From Laccaria trichodermophora (lineage: Eukaryota > Basidiomycota > Agaricomycetes > Agaricales > Hydnangiaceae), in the NCBI GenBank assembly GCA_018417955.1, contig JACTVC010000037.1:62001-126000 (forward strand): DNA of 64,000 bases, in the 5' to 3' direction. Under the pieces are notes generated by a model. That model saw nothing but the letters and a program-made list of their open reading frames with translations, made no database searches and had not been told where the DNA came from. Positions 37,154 through 48,686 of the stretch are shown here, piece after piece. Within the stretch, counting starts at the first letter, position 1; every line of letters begins with the position of its first letter. The position numbers and the translations under genes were made by a program.

Positions 37154-38834
37154 ATGCTTCGTCTTTCTCTTCTTTTGCTGCTCGCATCGAGTTGTAAGGT
37201 TGCCACCGCGGTATTTAGGGCTTTCCTCAACATGGTGTCATCCCCAGAGTCGTTTACGCTTCAGATAGGCTGAGACTACGAGCGATCAACAATGCGGTAC
37301 TGTCCGTGCTGGAAACACCTGACTTCTCGTCGTCTATGACCAATGCGCTTTTCCTTCAGACGATGTGCATCACTGCAAATGCCAACAGCACCACTGTTGA
37401 ATGTCAATAGGAGGCGTTCAACCCTATGGATAAACCTGAGCTGCCTACTTAACACACCTCACAGATATTCTAACAAGCCGAGGGAAACAGACCCTTGGTT
37501 GGATGGGAATGTAAGTTCATAGTCATTACTGCGATTTTGTTTTAGAACGTTTCGCAGGGGCTTCGGTAGCCAAATGGCTAACACACCCATGGTCATTATG
37601 TGGTCTAACAGCGATGGGACTATAACTCTCTCTCAACGCCAAGCTCAGCGAGAGGTCATGCCAACCGTGGTCGCGAGTCCCCCTCGTATAGCTACTTCAG
37701 ACGATTCTCTCAGCATTGTGAGTGGTCAAATCGGTTTATCCCACATTTCCTCATTATCGATACCTAGACCTCAGGATCCACACCACAACTTGCTTACACC
37801 ATCCCCGTATGTGATGCACTTACGCAAATCCATAACCAACTCATTTCTCGTCTTAAAGGCTAATAGCGACCAGAAGCAGAGCGTTATTTACGCTTTTGGC
37901 ACTCAAAACCCAGATTCATCGGCGACAGACGCAACATTGGTGCAGCATGTTGATTATGGCGTGCTTCAGTTAGACTTGACCAAGTCGTCGTCGACGTCAA
38001 ATGGAAGCACAGGGACCTCATCCTCCGGGGAAAGCACTTCATCTGAGGCTACCCCATTGTTGCCGTATCAGCGAATGATTGTTGCTCACGCAACCTTCTG
38101 TTCTATCGGTTTCCTGTTGTTTTTGCCCGCTGGGGCTCTTTTGGCGAGGTATTCAAGAACATTCACAAGCGTGTGGTTTAAAGGACATTGGATTGCACAA
38201 TTCGCGTTGGGCAAGTTTATCCCTCCCATTTTTCTGCTGCGCAGGATCCAACCATGTTTTGACAGCGGGTCCGTCTATTGTCATTGGAATCGCTCTGGGC
38301 ATTCAGTCTGTTGCAGAAGCAGGTGCCACGCATCTGAACGATAGTCACAAAGTACATTTTTATCCCCCCTCTGCGGTCAATATCTTATCTTGTCGATTCA
38401 GAGATACGGTGTTGCGATCTTCATTCTTTACCTTCTCCAATGCGGAGTGGGTGCAATCATTCATTGGGTCAAGGCCAGTGATCGAACCCGTAGACCTCCC
38501 CAGAATTATTTCCACGCAGTCTTTGGGCTCCTCATCATCGCCCTTGCGTTTTATCAAGTTCACTCGGGATATAAAGTTGAATGGCCCAAGGCAACAGGAC
38601 GTGGTGAACTCTCCAATGGTGTCAACGTCTTCTTCTTCGTCTGGTTAGCGGTCAGTCATTTGCGCACTCATTTGAGTGCCTTTTGACAACTCTGTTCTCT
38701 AGGTGGTGCCTGTAGCATATTTTGTTGGATTGAGTTTCTTGCCGAAACAATTGAGGCAAGAGAGAACGTCGGTCGTCTCACGTGGTGACGGTGACCTCAA
38801 ACTAGTTCAAATGGGGTACAAAAATCGCCAGTGA
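37154..38834 (+). CDS. DOMON / cytochrome b561 membrane oxidoreductase
   Basis: A multi-exon gene. The proposed start is ATG 37154, encoding a signal peptide (MLRLSLLLLLASS) interrupted by an intron from 37194; the stop TGA is at 38832-38834. The N-terminal half is a DOMON domain: MCITANANSTTVE, then GKQTLGWMGM, then after introns FGSQMANTPMVIMWSNSDGT, whose methionines resemble haem ligands of this fold. A Ser-rich linker follows. The C-terminal half is a cytochrome b561 / ferric reductase-like transmembrane core: MIVAHATFCSIGFLLFLPAGALLAR, KGHWIAQFAL, AGPSIVIGIALGIQSV, FILYLLQCGVGAIIHWVK, NYFHAVFGLLIIALAFYQVHSG and FFFVWLA. Histidines in successive helices fit haem ligation. One intron (about 38212-38266) starts with GC instead of GT. 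Such proteins are thought to move electrons across membranes; the substrate is unknown. Confidence 0.82.
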
Positions 38835-39245
38835 GGAAGAATTAATTGGAATTGATTTGTAACTCGCAATTACATACGCGCTTCGTGACACCCCTATGAA
38901 CAAGCTGGTCGGCATCGTTACGTACAAAAATCTTTACAAAGTGCTTATCGGATAACAAATAGACGGAAGCCTCGTTTCAGATCCAACTCGCAGAAGGCAA
39001 GGCCGTGAAGAGGACGAAAACGAACACAAGTTAACCTTCTGCTCAGCGCTCTGCCCATGCCTAATCTCCTCCCCCCCTGACTTTCAATGCGGCCCTATTC
39101 ACTGATGAGTCCCACCCCGTTGCAGTTTCGATACCCATGTCGTCTCCAGCTCATCCCTTCATGAAAAGCCATGTCATTCGAAAAAGCCAGTCGTTTCACG
39201 CCGTCGTGATTCGTAAATGATTGCCAACCCCTACTCTTATATCCG
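38835..39245. other. Intergenic, convergent 3' ends
   Basis: Between two convergent genes. No features recognised. Confidence 0.4.
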
Positions 39246-41033
39246 TCAGGCAACGACATAGTGACTTAGCTTTTCGATGTCAACCTCTTGGATTTGGTTC
39301 GGGTCGTTTTGACAAGAAAAATTGGATTTGGAGTCATCCTGGTGAGGACTATAATTCGCTTGTTGTTCTGCCGTGGGGTTTTTAGAGGAAAGTTCTGGCA
39401 GCTCATGCATTTCGGCCGTCACGACAAATGACCTTCGTTTCTTCAACTCTTCCAAAAAGAACGTTTTGTCTGTGACGTCCCGGCGAATTTCAATATAATC
39501 TGTGGCGAATTCTCCAATCTGTGTTGTCATGTGAGGGAGACTTTTGGTTACGGTGCGACATTTGGCGTACCTCGACTTCATCCATACCAAGAATCTCTTC
39601 TTGTTTCGTACACCGCAGGCTCAGACCGGGAATGGCGTCCACGGTCTTGGCTATAAGGGCGGTGAAGACGAAAGTGTAGGCGGACGTAGCACAGATGTAA
39701 GCAAATTGTTTATACAGCTGCTTTGCCCATTCGTCGGGAACGGCGGTGGTCACGCCGTCCATTGCCATGATCGTTGAAGAGGCGAAGAAAGAGTTGAACA
39801 TGAGTCCAATAATTCCACCTATGGCGTGTTCAGCGAAAAGGTCCAATGCGTCATCGACATGGAACAGAAATTTCACTGTAATATGTAAGAACCATGATGC
39901 TGACCTCGGGTACCAAAACTTACATTTCGTTGCAAAATTACACAAAACTCCAGATACGACGCCGACGATGACAGACGCCCATGGATGCAAATAACCTGAA
40001 GACGGGGTTGCTGCCACCAGACCGGCAATAGTTCCAGAGCAAAGGCCCACCATACTCCAGCGCCGGTTGATTCGGTAATCCAGAAAACACCAGACGATCC
40101 CTCCAAACGCGGCGGCTATCATCGAATTCCAAACTGCGAAAATGGCGCGGAGGTTTGCTCCGAAGGCGCTACCTCCGTTGAAGCCGATCCACCCAAACCA
40201 TAGCAAGGAAGCTATGCGCAGTCAGCCGAATATCGCACATAAAATAGTTCAGACGACGCACTGCCAAGTCCAACCAACGAAACGTTATGAGGTCGGAAAT
40301 TAATTAATTCCCGCTTTTGTCTTCGGCCAAGAACCCACGAGTACGCAAGGCCACCCATACCACTGCCAATCTCAACTGGACCTCCGCCTAATGAAAAAGG
40401 ACTGTCACTTGAGAACATTAAACAGTTACATAACCTGCTCACCTGCGAAGTCGAGAACACCCCACTTAGCGGCCCACCCATTAGCGCTCCATACCCAACA
40501 GACTAGAGGACAATATACGAGGGTCATCCATATAAAAATAAAGACCATTGCAGGCATGACTCTGCCACGCTCAGCGACGCCCCCTACTAAAATGCCTGCC
40601 GTGACGCAAGCAAACTCCATCTGAAAAAAACTGTATAGGATGTCGGGGAGCAGCGGTGTTCCCGGAGATGGTTCTCCCAATACTTTCATGAGGCCGAAAT
40701 TTCTTAGGTTTCCAATAAAACCACTGGTGGCTGTGGGTGAAAACCCCAAGGAATAACCCCAAAGGAACCACTGGAAGACAACGACAGCGTTACTTGCCGA
40801 TACAGCCCATATCAATGAAACTGGTTCAGCGTGTTAGGAATGACCATTATTTTGAGTGACTACATAACGCACGAGCACTTTTGCGCCGTGACAGGCCGGA
40901 ATAAAGAAAGGCTTGTGGAATATTAAGATGATGTGGTTAACTGACGACTTGAGATTACACACCCAGCCCAGGTATCATAAAAGAGACCATCGCTCCAGAA
41001 ATGATAATGAAAGAGAGATCCCCCCGATCATAT
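39246..41033 (-). CDS. Ammonium transporter (Amt/Mep), Glu-type pore
   Basis: A spliced minus-strand gene with stop at 39248-39246. The most 5' exon I can support begins at 41033 (YDRGDLSFIIISGAMVSFMIPGL), preceded by an intron acceptor, so the start exon lies upstream and is not resolved. Next exons give LYSGLSRRKSARA, NAVVVFQWFLWGYSLGFSP, FFQMEFACVTAGI, GGVAERGR, CWVWSANGW, GVLDFAGGGPVEIGSGMGGLA, LLWFGWIGFNGGSAFGANL, NRRWSMVGLCSGTIAGLVAATP and HAIGGIIGLMFNSFFA. These are family signatures. The first of the twin pore histidines is Glu here (GPVEI), as in yeast Mep1 and Mep3, whereas Mep2 keeps His; the second His is present. The cytosolic tail is about 110 residues, Gln/Asn/Ser-rich. It should import ammonium at the plasma membrane. 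Confidence 0.88.
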
Positions 41034-41175
41034 CTGTGGGTGCATCAGTCAATTGAAGGGACAGTAAAAAGCTTCGCACGAGTTTGTTGAGACAGCACGT
41101 ATTAAATCCATTGAGTTACACAAAAGAAGTCAAGCGTAACACGCTGGCAGCGCAGACTTGAAGTAGGTGGGATGA

Positions 41176-41221
<46 letters not shown>

Positions 41222-42885
41222 GTGCACTTGAGGTGGCGTTTTATGTTGCGTTAAAGGATTGTCCCGCCAGAACATGATCGGCCGGATTATTAGAATGGTC
41301 GGTTGAAGAAGGATCAATGAGGGAGTAATTAGAAGTCGCAGAAGTGCTTGCAAAAAAGCGATTGTGTTATCTGTGCGAATCATTGAGTTACGTCGGGAGA
41401 TCCCGACGATTTAGACTCCGTCACATTGGCGGCAATGGCGACAGGACTGACCTCCGAGACAGCTGTCCAGCCTCAAGACAGAAAATTTTGTCCCAAAGCA
41501 CCAACAAATGTGCGACGATGTAAATCTTCTTGAAACCGCCCCAGTGTGAAGGGTACGCAGGTTCCATGAAACCTCGGGTAAAATGCGGAAACACATGAAG
41601 CCGGACAAAGCTGACATGTGGATTAGATTACTTCGATTCGGTAGCTACCTCTCAGAAGAAATCGGGATGACGATTACGCACACCTTCGATTTCTCAAGAT
41701 AAGTGGACGTCTCTTCTTTACTACGTTTCCATCGAGTTGAAATTGCGGACAGACTCGGAGTCGCCGACGAATGGCTATTTCTCGGTGTATTACCCTCGTG
41801 CATGATCGATCGCGGTCTTATGAGGGGAAGGTCGAAAGCAGTGTGGGGCGTAGGGAGCAGCTGTTATCAAAGAGAGGTAGGGATGAGCGCCGCCGTCCTT
41901 GACTTGACAACTTTTGCGCCGAACATTTCAGTCACACTGCTCACCGATATGCTTTTAAACTTGTTCTAAACCCTTCTATCTGACGCAAAAAGCGAATTGG
42001 GTCCTCAATTTTTTTGAAGCCTCAACAATCATATCGAGGATCTGAATTTGCAAATCGGCCAAAAGGTAAATTGCCGAATGCCGTCCATTCTTGAGCACGT
42101 GAAAGGTTTGATCGCGATCATCGTAAAGGGCCTCCAAAGGCTTGCAAGGCCGTGGCATGGGTTGAAACAGCTTGAAACGCAATAACTGTCAGCGGGGTTC
42201 AGTGAATTAACTAGCATTGATTGATCATATTACGCCTCCGATTGAGTACTCGCTAAATTGAATCGAGATCCGTCAACATGACCTTGTCCCACCCAACGCA
42301 AATAAGTACGCAACACGTAGAAATATTCAAGCTGATGCCCTCCCAGTAAGCACTGTCACTAGACATCCGCCGGACCTCAGGCTAATCATATCAAATGTTT
42401 CTTTTCTATGTCAAAAAAAATCGAGAGAAAAGTAGCTCGTTTGCAGAAAGAACCAAACTTGAAATACAAGCTATGTACTGGACCTTATTTATCTCCTTGG
42501 AGTTGATATGTATATATCTTCTTATTTGCCGAGCTCGGTCATTACTGTGCTGGAGCCCAAATTTTGGCAATGCATCTCGAGAATTTTGAAGGTTTTATTG
42601 GACATGGAGCAGGGAAAACCTTTTTCCATTTGAAAACCAAAAACGCTGGCTGTACGTCCTCGAGCACAGTGAATTAGTTTGCAAAACGATCACCTGACCT
42701 CGTCAGATACAAATTCCTTGATGGCATCGACGAGATTGAACTCCGCCTAATGGAATCGGTCAGGACAGATTATGAGAATTTAACAGCCATCACGAAATGC
42801 AAAACGCAGATATAAAAGCTTGAGCTCAATTCTCCGTCGCCCATCCCACGTTCATTTTTTACCACGCTTCTTTGAATTTCTGGGC
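41034..42885. other. Intergenic interval
   Basis: It should hold the first exon and promoter of the ammonium transporter near its left end and the promoter of the DUF6534 paralogue at its right end. No other gene recognised. Confidence 0.4.
41179..41218. repeat. (AG)n microsatellite
   Basis: About twenty AG dinucleotides without interruption, 150 bp upstream of the first supported exon of the ammonium transporter, so in its 5' region. Confidence 0.95.
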
Positions 42886-45022
42886 ATGGGAGACGCCGCA
42901 CAGATCGTTCTCAACGATACGTGAGTGTCATTCGCTTCGGTATCATCAATCCCTCAAATTCTCTCCAATGTAGCTTGGGCGCAGCTTTTATCGGAGTTGT
43001 GGTCTCTGGATGGTGAGCATCTATGGTATCCTTGTAACAGCGCTCTCAGACTAACTACTCCACAGCCTTTTTGGAGGTCTTCCATTTTCCATCCTCCGTT
43101 TATTTAAAAAAGCTGACAGAACTCTCACAGTTTCTTGCATTCAAGCCTGGTACTACTTCACGCACCAAAGCGACCGATGGCCCCTCAAAACTTTGGTGAA
43201 ATTGGTTTCAGATGCTCTTATCTCACATACATGGTGCTCACTTCGCATAGGTTGCGGCCGTAATGATTTCCGACACGATACATCAAGCCCTTATCTCTCA
43301 TACCGGTGCAGACAAACCTACTTTATCGCTCATGCCTTTCGTTGACTATTTCCTTACAGTTTATGCATATACCATCACGAATTGGGGCAATCAGAGTTTT
43401 CTCGGAGAAATCCCTCGGTACATAGTCCTTTGCTCCTATCCTCCACACCCGCTTACCGACTCTGGGTTATAGAACGCTGGTGGTTCAAGTTTTGTTTAGC
43501 GTGCGTCTCCCAATTGCTACTAATTTTTTAAAACCTTCACGCGTAATTCTATGATAGGGATTGACAGCGTTCATGGTTCAATGGTGAGGCCACTACGTCG
43601 TCTTGTTCCGATTCCTTCGCCAAGATTTGTACCTTGATAGTTTTCTGGCATCGCGCATTTGGCGACGTGTGTTGTTTTTACGGTCACCTCCTCCGGGTTA
43701 AATTCTCAAGAAGTTTACAGTAAGCAATCGACAAGGATGGCTCATCGCTATCATCGTATGTCGTAATTTCGAAGTATCCCACGTGTTACCTTGGCTCACA
43801 GCATCCCAGTTTTTACTCATTGTGGGGGAGTTCGGTTTGTCATTATTAGTTCCTCCTCTTGAAGCTATTTCAAGCCGCTTGCGCTGCAGGAGCCATTTTA
43901 GGTCCGCCAATGCACCCTTCTATTATAATCCAGTTGCTCACCGAACAGAAAAAATAGCTTATACAAGCATATCGTGCGTCTGCCGTTTCCCCACCTGCCC
44001 AACTTGTGGTGACCGGAAACACACAGGCTACAGTTCCACACCTTCACTGAAGTCACGCGCTTAAAGGTGAATCTTATTCCAATCGTTTTTATCTTGATGG
44101 CTCCAACGTGATTTAGGGGCTATCTCTATCAATAAATTCTCTAGCGGCAATTGGCGACGTTTTCATCGCGGGGTCTCTGTGCACGATCCTGTATCGCTCT
44201 CGCACTGGTTTCCATCGGTGTGATCAAATTTCTTGCCACCCGAGCGGAAACTAATCCTCCTACCCAGATCGGATACGATCATAACAAAACTCGTGCGTGC
44301 TCGTTCTTCTTCCCCCTTTGTCATCCCTGAGGCGAACACGCCCAGATAATCTTCTCTGTGAATACGGGTCTTCTCACAAGGTATATCTATTGAGTCTCTT
44401 CGTAAAAAATCTAATCAATCTCATACAGTCTTTGTGCATTAGGATCCCTAGTTTCTGCACGTTCTCTTTTCTTCCTTTTTTTCAAAAAAAAAAAAGTAAT
44501 GTGCTTTCATTTCCAGATTCTCGCCTGGCCGACAACGTTCATCTACATCGCATTTTTCTTCTGCATAGGACGTCGTAAGATCACCCTTGTCACATCGCTG
44601 CAAACAGCTCGCTGATGATACCCAAAATAGTATACACAAACTCTCTCCTGGCCACGCTTAACGCGCGGAAGAAGCTTCGTGAGCTGTCTGATGGGATTCA
44701 AAATACTAGTGCAATGGAAAACGTTAGTGTGTCCCTTCAATCATTGGGAAGAGGAGGCCATGCCAGTGATTTTTCGTCTAGCCAGGTGGGTTTCGTCGTG
44801 ATTTCATTCTTACGCTGTATCGACGTAATGTTTAGCAACGGCAGAACATCTCAATCAAGATCGACACGAAGAAAGAGTTCGCAACGGATTCCGGGGATGA
44901 TATTGAGAAGCTTTCGGTAGTGAACATGGTGTGTCGGGTGCCTCTACATGCGTGACGACTTATTTATTGCAACACAGAGTCCGGGATACGTGGAGAAAGG
45001 GCTCGGAGTTGAAGGGGCTTGA
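42886..45022 (+). CDS. DUF6534 seven-helix membrane protein, copy 2
   Basis: Paralogue of the gene at 13499-15617, with the same intron positions. Starts ATG 42886 (MGDAAQIVLNDT); exon 1 is followed by an intron from GTGAGT near 42921. Landmarks: LGAAFIGVVVSG, CIQAWYYFTHQSDRWPLKTL, DTIHQALISHTVYAYTITNWGNQSFLGE, LVVQVLFS, GLTAFMVQ, GLSLSINSLAAIGDVFIAGSLCTIL, RSRTGFHRSDTIITKL, TTFIYIAFFFCIGR, LYTNSLLATLNARKKLREL and a tail with ISIKIDTKKEFATDSGDDIEK. The tail is longer than in copy 1, with the last exon adding SPGYVEKGLGVEGA before TGA 45020-45022. The exon region at 43900-44040 does not splice cleanly by eye. Function unknown, as for the family. Confidence 0.75.
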
Positions 45023-45582
45023 ACCACATCTTTTCACCGCGGAAAATAAATTAATCATTAATCACATATATATACATTTGTGTAACGTGGATGCATATTG
45101 CTCTTTAAGACGTGCCAAAGCTCGTAGGTAAGATCGCGCATGCAGGCATGAAGTCAAACTGGAGATAAAGCCCTTGCGACTGCGTGACGAACGTAAACGT
45201 GCCTCCTCTACAAAGGTTCATGGGAGAACCGCAGAGTTTTGGGGTCTAAGACGCAACTTAGTTGAAGATGGAGGGGGCCGCGCCGTTGAATGTGTCTGGC
45301 GAGTGTCGGAAGAGGCAATGGGATGGGGACGAAGGCGAGTTTGTCTTGCGAGGGACATGGGTTCTATGTGGGATATGTGTGTCGCGTTAGAGGTGAGGTG
45401 AATGTCTGTGTCGGACATAGATTTCGACGGCTGAACCCGGTTCCATAGAGTTGAACAGGCCTTGAAAACGCTGAGAAGACTTTGAGAGACACGTCACTAG
45501 CGATGAGGTTGGAGTCTGCGTAGTGCTGATGACTGATGATGAAAATCACGCCATGACAAATCACCGACGGAGTGGAGATGGC
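45023..45582. other. No gene recognised
   Basis: Short frames only, up to the target duplication of the adjacent element. Confidence 0.35.
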
Positions 45583-47037
45583 GCTGACGACGGGCACAGG
45601 AAAATTACCGTGCATGACCGTGCACTGCCGTGCGAGTGCCGTGCGTAGAGTGCATAATTTCACGGTAATCGTACATTTTGCACGGTAGTCCCTGTTTGAC
45701 GCGGTAAACACATGGCAAGATAAAGGGTGAGTAGAACTCAACTTGAAATCTGGTCAAAGGGGTACTGTTTGTGCACCTAGGTGCGTGGCACTCCACTGTC
45801 CAGATCTAGCACTATTTACATCATACCAGACTTTGTGGTAAATATACACAACTTATTGACGTGCCTTAGAACTTGCTTAGAACTCAACACAGCAAATCCT
45901 GAGGTTGATAAGAACAATTGCATAGACAATTTAGAAGCTCAGCAGACGTCAGTTGGTTCAATTTTAAGTGCAAGAGTGGCTTACAGAACATGTAAGGCAC
46001 TGCTTGCGTCATGGGCACAGTCGCAGTTGTGACATTCGACAATTCACATGTTGCTATTATCAACCCGCTACGTTGCGGAGCACATATAAAATAAAATATG
46101 CGATGAACTACCTACCATAATAAATGGCTCTCTCGGCACTTGCACGGTACTGCCCGGTACTGAGAAATTTTGCACGGTAGTGGCACGGCCTGCACGGCAC
46201 CTGCACGGTACCTGCACGGTGCTGCACGTCTGTGCACGGTTGGACCATGCTGGCGCACGGGAGTGGGGTGGTTCTCAAATTAAATGTTGAAGTAAACTTT
46301 GAGATTCTTAAATTGTAACTCATTTATCACATTTAATCTGTATCGTAGTATGCTGAGGATGCTTTATGTCACAGATGCAAAACTTACGGTATATAACGGG
46401 GGTTCAGTTCTTTGAATTTTTAGCCATCTGCGTCACCTTTTCCACCATCTCACTATTTTCGTGGGGGTGGTCGAGGATATCGTGACTTTAATCATTCTTA
46501 CACTTCAGTGGTATAAAATCTGGGGTAACAAATTTGTGGATATAGAAAGCATTGCTAGAATGAATTACATAACAGACACCGAGAAAATTTGACAAGAATA
46601 GAAACAAGAAAGTGTACCATTTCATCCCTTTCACACTGCCTTTGCGATCCTAAACGTCGATTTCCGAAAGTCCAAATTGTCTAGTACAAACATCTCAATA
46701 AATGCTTTAAAGACGAAGGACCAAGAATACTGGAATGTCCGGAATAGTCGGGGGGTTGACGTGTTTGTTCTGTGTGTGTATTTACTATCTACCCGTATTG
46801 TATTGTCCAGATTCAGTTCACTTCCTCTGATTCAGAGCAATACGATTTATTGAAAATTTTATTGTTGGTAAGAAATGGTTAGCTTTGTATACCTATACCC
46901 GAGCCAAATGTGCTCATCTTGAGCTTTGCACGGTCATCGCTAATTATGCACGGTAGGCATTACCCAATATGGCTGCGTGTGCACGGTAGTCCACCCTGCA
47001 CGGTAGGTCGTTCACGGCTATGCACGGTACTGCACGG

Positions 47038-47172
47038 TGGAACGGGCAGAGGTGCTTCCCCAGTGTATAGCTGGCTGGGTAGATGGTGGTATTGCCGTGT
47101 CTATCTACTACATGTGATGCCTAGACGTAGTGTGCACGTGACTATGCTCTGGATCCTGGAATCCCTATTCCA
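47038..47172 (-). repeat. LTR (3' LTR of the TRIM element)
   Basis: 135 bp, TG..CA ends, almost identical to the copy at 48523-48657. Confidence 0.92.
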
Positions 47173-47326
47173 TCTGCCCCCTTCCCATAAGGCGACGTCC
47201 CCGTTGCCAGCTGCTGGAAAAGAAAAAGGAAGCTAAGAGGACTAAGAAAATTGTAGAGTAGAAATCCAAAATTAAGCAAAGCAATGAAAAAAGATGTGAT
47301 GGACAAAGTAGGAACATAAAGAAAGA

Positions 47327-48301
47327 TCACTGACGAATCCAACCAAGTGCCTTCAGAGCTCGACTCAAATCTGAGAGGCGTGGATCAGATTCCCAATCAA
47401 GAGCCATAGGAATCTTCAATGGGGTTGATGGCAATGGTGGTGCAGTGGGGTTAAAAACTGGAATGAAGTGTTGACGAGGAACAGTTCGGGAGACAGGGAA
47501 AAATGGTGGAGTTCGACGTGGCCGAAATGGTGGTCGGGGACGAGAAACCTCACAATTTTCCAAAGGCAATCGAGAACGGCGGTTCCGATGTGCTAACGAG
47601 CTGAAGGGGTTGGGGTTGGTGGTGCGAAGAGCTGAAAGGTCACGGCGAGGTTGATTTTTTGGAAATATAGGGACAATAGGTATGGAGGAGGCGTCGTCAG
47701 ACCAATCAAAAGCTGGGGGATCCAGGGTAGAAATAGTGGTAGCAGCAGGAGTCAAATCCATAGGCTGGGCTTGAGTTTCGGCATTGACAAGAAGGGGTGG
47801 TGGACTGGTCTGGGATGAGGAAGTGTGATGTGAGGGGGAAACCTGAACCATGGCATCGAGTTTATTGGCAGTGCAGCTATGTCCCTCAGGAAGTCCTACG
47901 TCGCAGGAGAAGCAATCCGTTTTCGTGTCGAAACACCAGGGGCCATGGCCTGCTGCCTCCCATTCCTTCCTCTCATTCAATATCCCCATTATCTGTCCTT
48001 CATCCGCTCCATCACGAAATGCCTGCTTCACATCCTTATCCTTGAAAAGCTCTGTCCCCCTTCGAAATCCATCGATTGACCCTTCCCGAAAGGCATGTGC
48101 CCAGATGAGGCCTAATGGTGAGTCCGGCGATGACGTGGCGAGAGCGATGAGCTTTGCGAGGCTCTCTTCAGATACTGGTGGTGGTGGCGATGATGCTGCT
48201 ACTGGTTTTGATGCAGATGCGGATGCTGGCGCTGGCAGCGTTACTGCGGGCGGTGCCTGATTGACAGGCTTCTTCTTCGATGCGGTCTTCTTTTCCGGCA
48301 T
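47327..48301 (-). CDS. 324-residue ORF inside the TRIM element, Gag-like by position only
   Basis: A single intronless frame. The N-terminus is Lys-rich (MPEKKTASKKK), followed by an Ala/Pro-rich stretch. Residues about 50-125 form a predicted helical region (EESLAKLIALATS, FREGSIDGFRRGTELF, QAFRDGADEGQIMGIL). A Cys/His cluster follows (WCFDTKTDCFSCDVG then HSC), which does not match the CX2CX4HX4C zinc knuckle. The C-terminal half is Pro/Arg/Ser-rich and ends LSRALKALGWIRQ. I do not recognise the family. Being the only ORF between two LTRs, it may be a divergent Gag or a captured host gene. The frame has no stops, consistent with recent activity or selection. Confidence 0.75.
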   Translation of the reverse strand: MPEKKTASKKKPVNQAPPAVTLPAPASASASKPVAASSPPPPVSEESLAKLIALATSSPDSPLGLIWAHAFREGSIDGFRRGTELFKDKDVKQAFRDGADEGQIMGILNERKEWEAAGHGPWCFDTKTDCFSCDVGLPEGHSCTANKLDAMVQVSPSHHTSSSQTSPPPLLVNAETQAQPMDLTPAATTISTLDPPAFDWSDDASSIPIVPIFPKNQPRRDLSALRTTNPNPFSSLAHRNRRSRLPLENCEVSRPRPPFRPRRTPPFFPVSRTVPRQHFIPVFNPTAPPLPSTPLKIPMALDWESDPRLSDLSRALKALGWIRQ

Positions 48302-48522
48302 GGTGACGTATGATGGATGACAGTGATGTCACGGCGTAGACGAAATAGATGTGGAGACGAATGGCAAGACGGTCAGACGTAGGACGGTGGACGGTGGACA
48401 ATACAGGACACGACGAGACTGCTGATGTGGCAGCTGAGAGCCGGAATGAGACCAGAGTCAAGAACAAAGCAGAGAGTAAGAGGCAAGCGTGTTAAAGCAC
48501 GAAGAGCACTCTCATCACCAGG

Positions 48523-48657
48523 TGGAACGGGCAGAGGTGCTTCCCCAGCGTATAGCTGGCTGGGTAGATGGTGGTATTGCCGTGTCTATCTACTACATGT
48601 GATGCCTAGACGTAGTGTGCACGTGACTATGCTCTGGATCCTGGAATCCCTATTCCA
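48523..48657 (-). repeat. LTR (5' LTR of the TRIM element)
   Basis: 135 bp, TG..CA ends, almost identical to the copy at 47038-47172. Confidence 0.92.
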
Positions 48658-48686
48658 ACGGCTTTTTCTAATGGCCCGCTGACGAC

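Larger units (their letters stand above)
47038..48657 (-). mobile_element. TRIM-type LTR element with one internal ORF
   Basis: Two 135 bp long terminal repeats (47038-47172 and 48523-48657) differ at only one position that I can see (GTGTATAG versus GCGTATAG). Each starts TGGAA and ends TTCCA. A 4 bp ACGG target duplication lies at 47034-47037 and 48658-48661. Read on the minus strand, a polypurine tract GGGAAGGGGGCAGA (47186-47173) directly precedes the 3' LTR. A TGGTGATGAGAGTGC candidate primer-binding site starts two bases after the 5' LTR (48520 downwards). Total length is only 1620 bp, with no pol region, as in terminal-repeat retrotransposons in miniature. Near-identical LTRs imply recent insertion. 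Confidence 0.9.
45592..48677. mobile_element. MULE-like non-autonomous element with GCACGG subterminal arrays
   Basis: A perfect 9 bp target duplication GCTGACGAC flanks it (45583-45591 and 48678-48686). The left terminus reads GGGCACAGGAAAATTACCG and the reverse complement of the right terminus reads GGGCCATTAGAAAAAGCCG; both then run into CCGTGCA repeats. Clusters of TGCACGGT/ACCGTGCA lie at 45605-45690, 46140-46260 and 46925-47037. No transposase is seen. The element is interrupted near its right end by the LTR element at 47038-48657; without that insertion it would be about 1.46 kb. Confidence 0.85.

Noticed and set aside
48508..48657. The 135 bp repeat considered as an inverted terminal repeat of a DNA transposon
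   Set aside because: The two copies are in direct, not inverted, orientation and have TG..CA ends with PPT and PBS candidates, so LTRs fit better.
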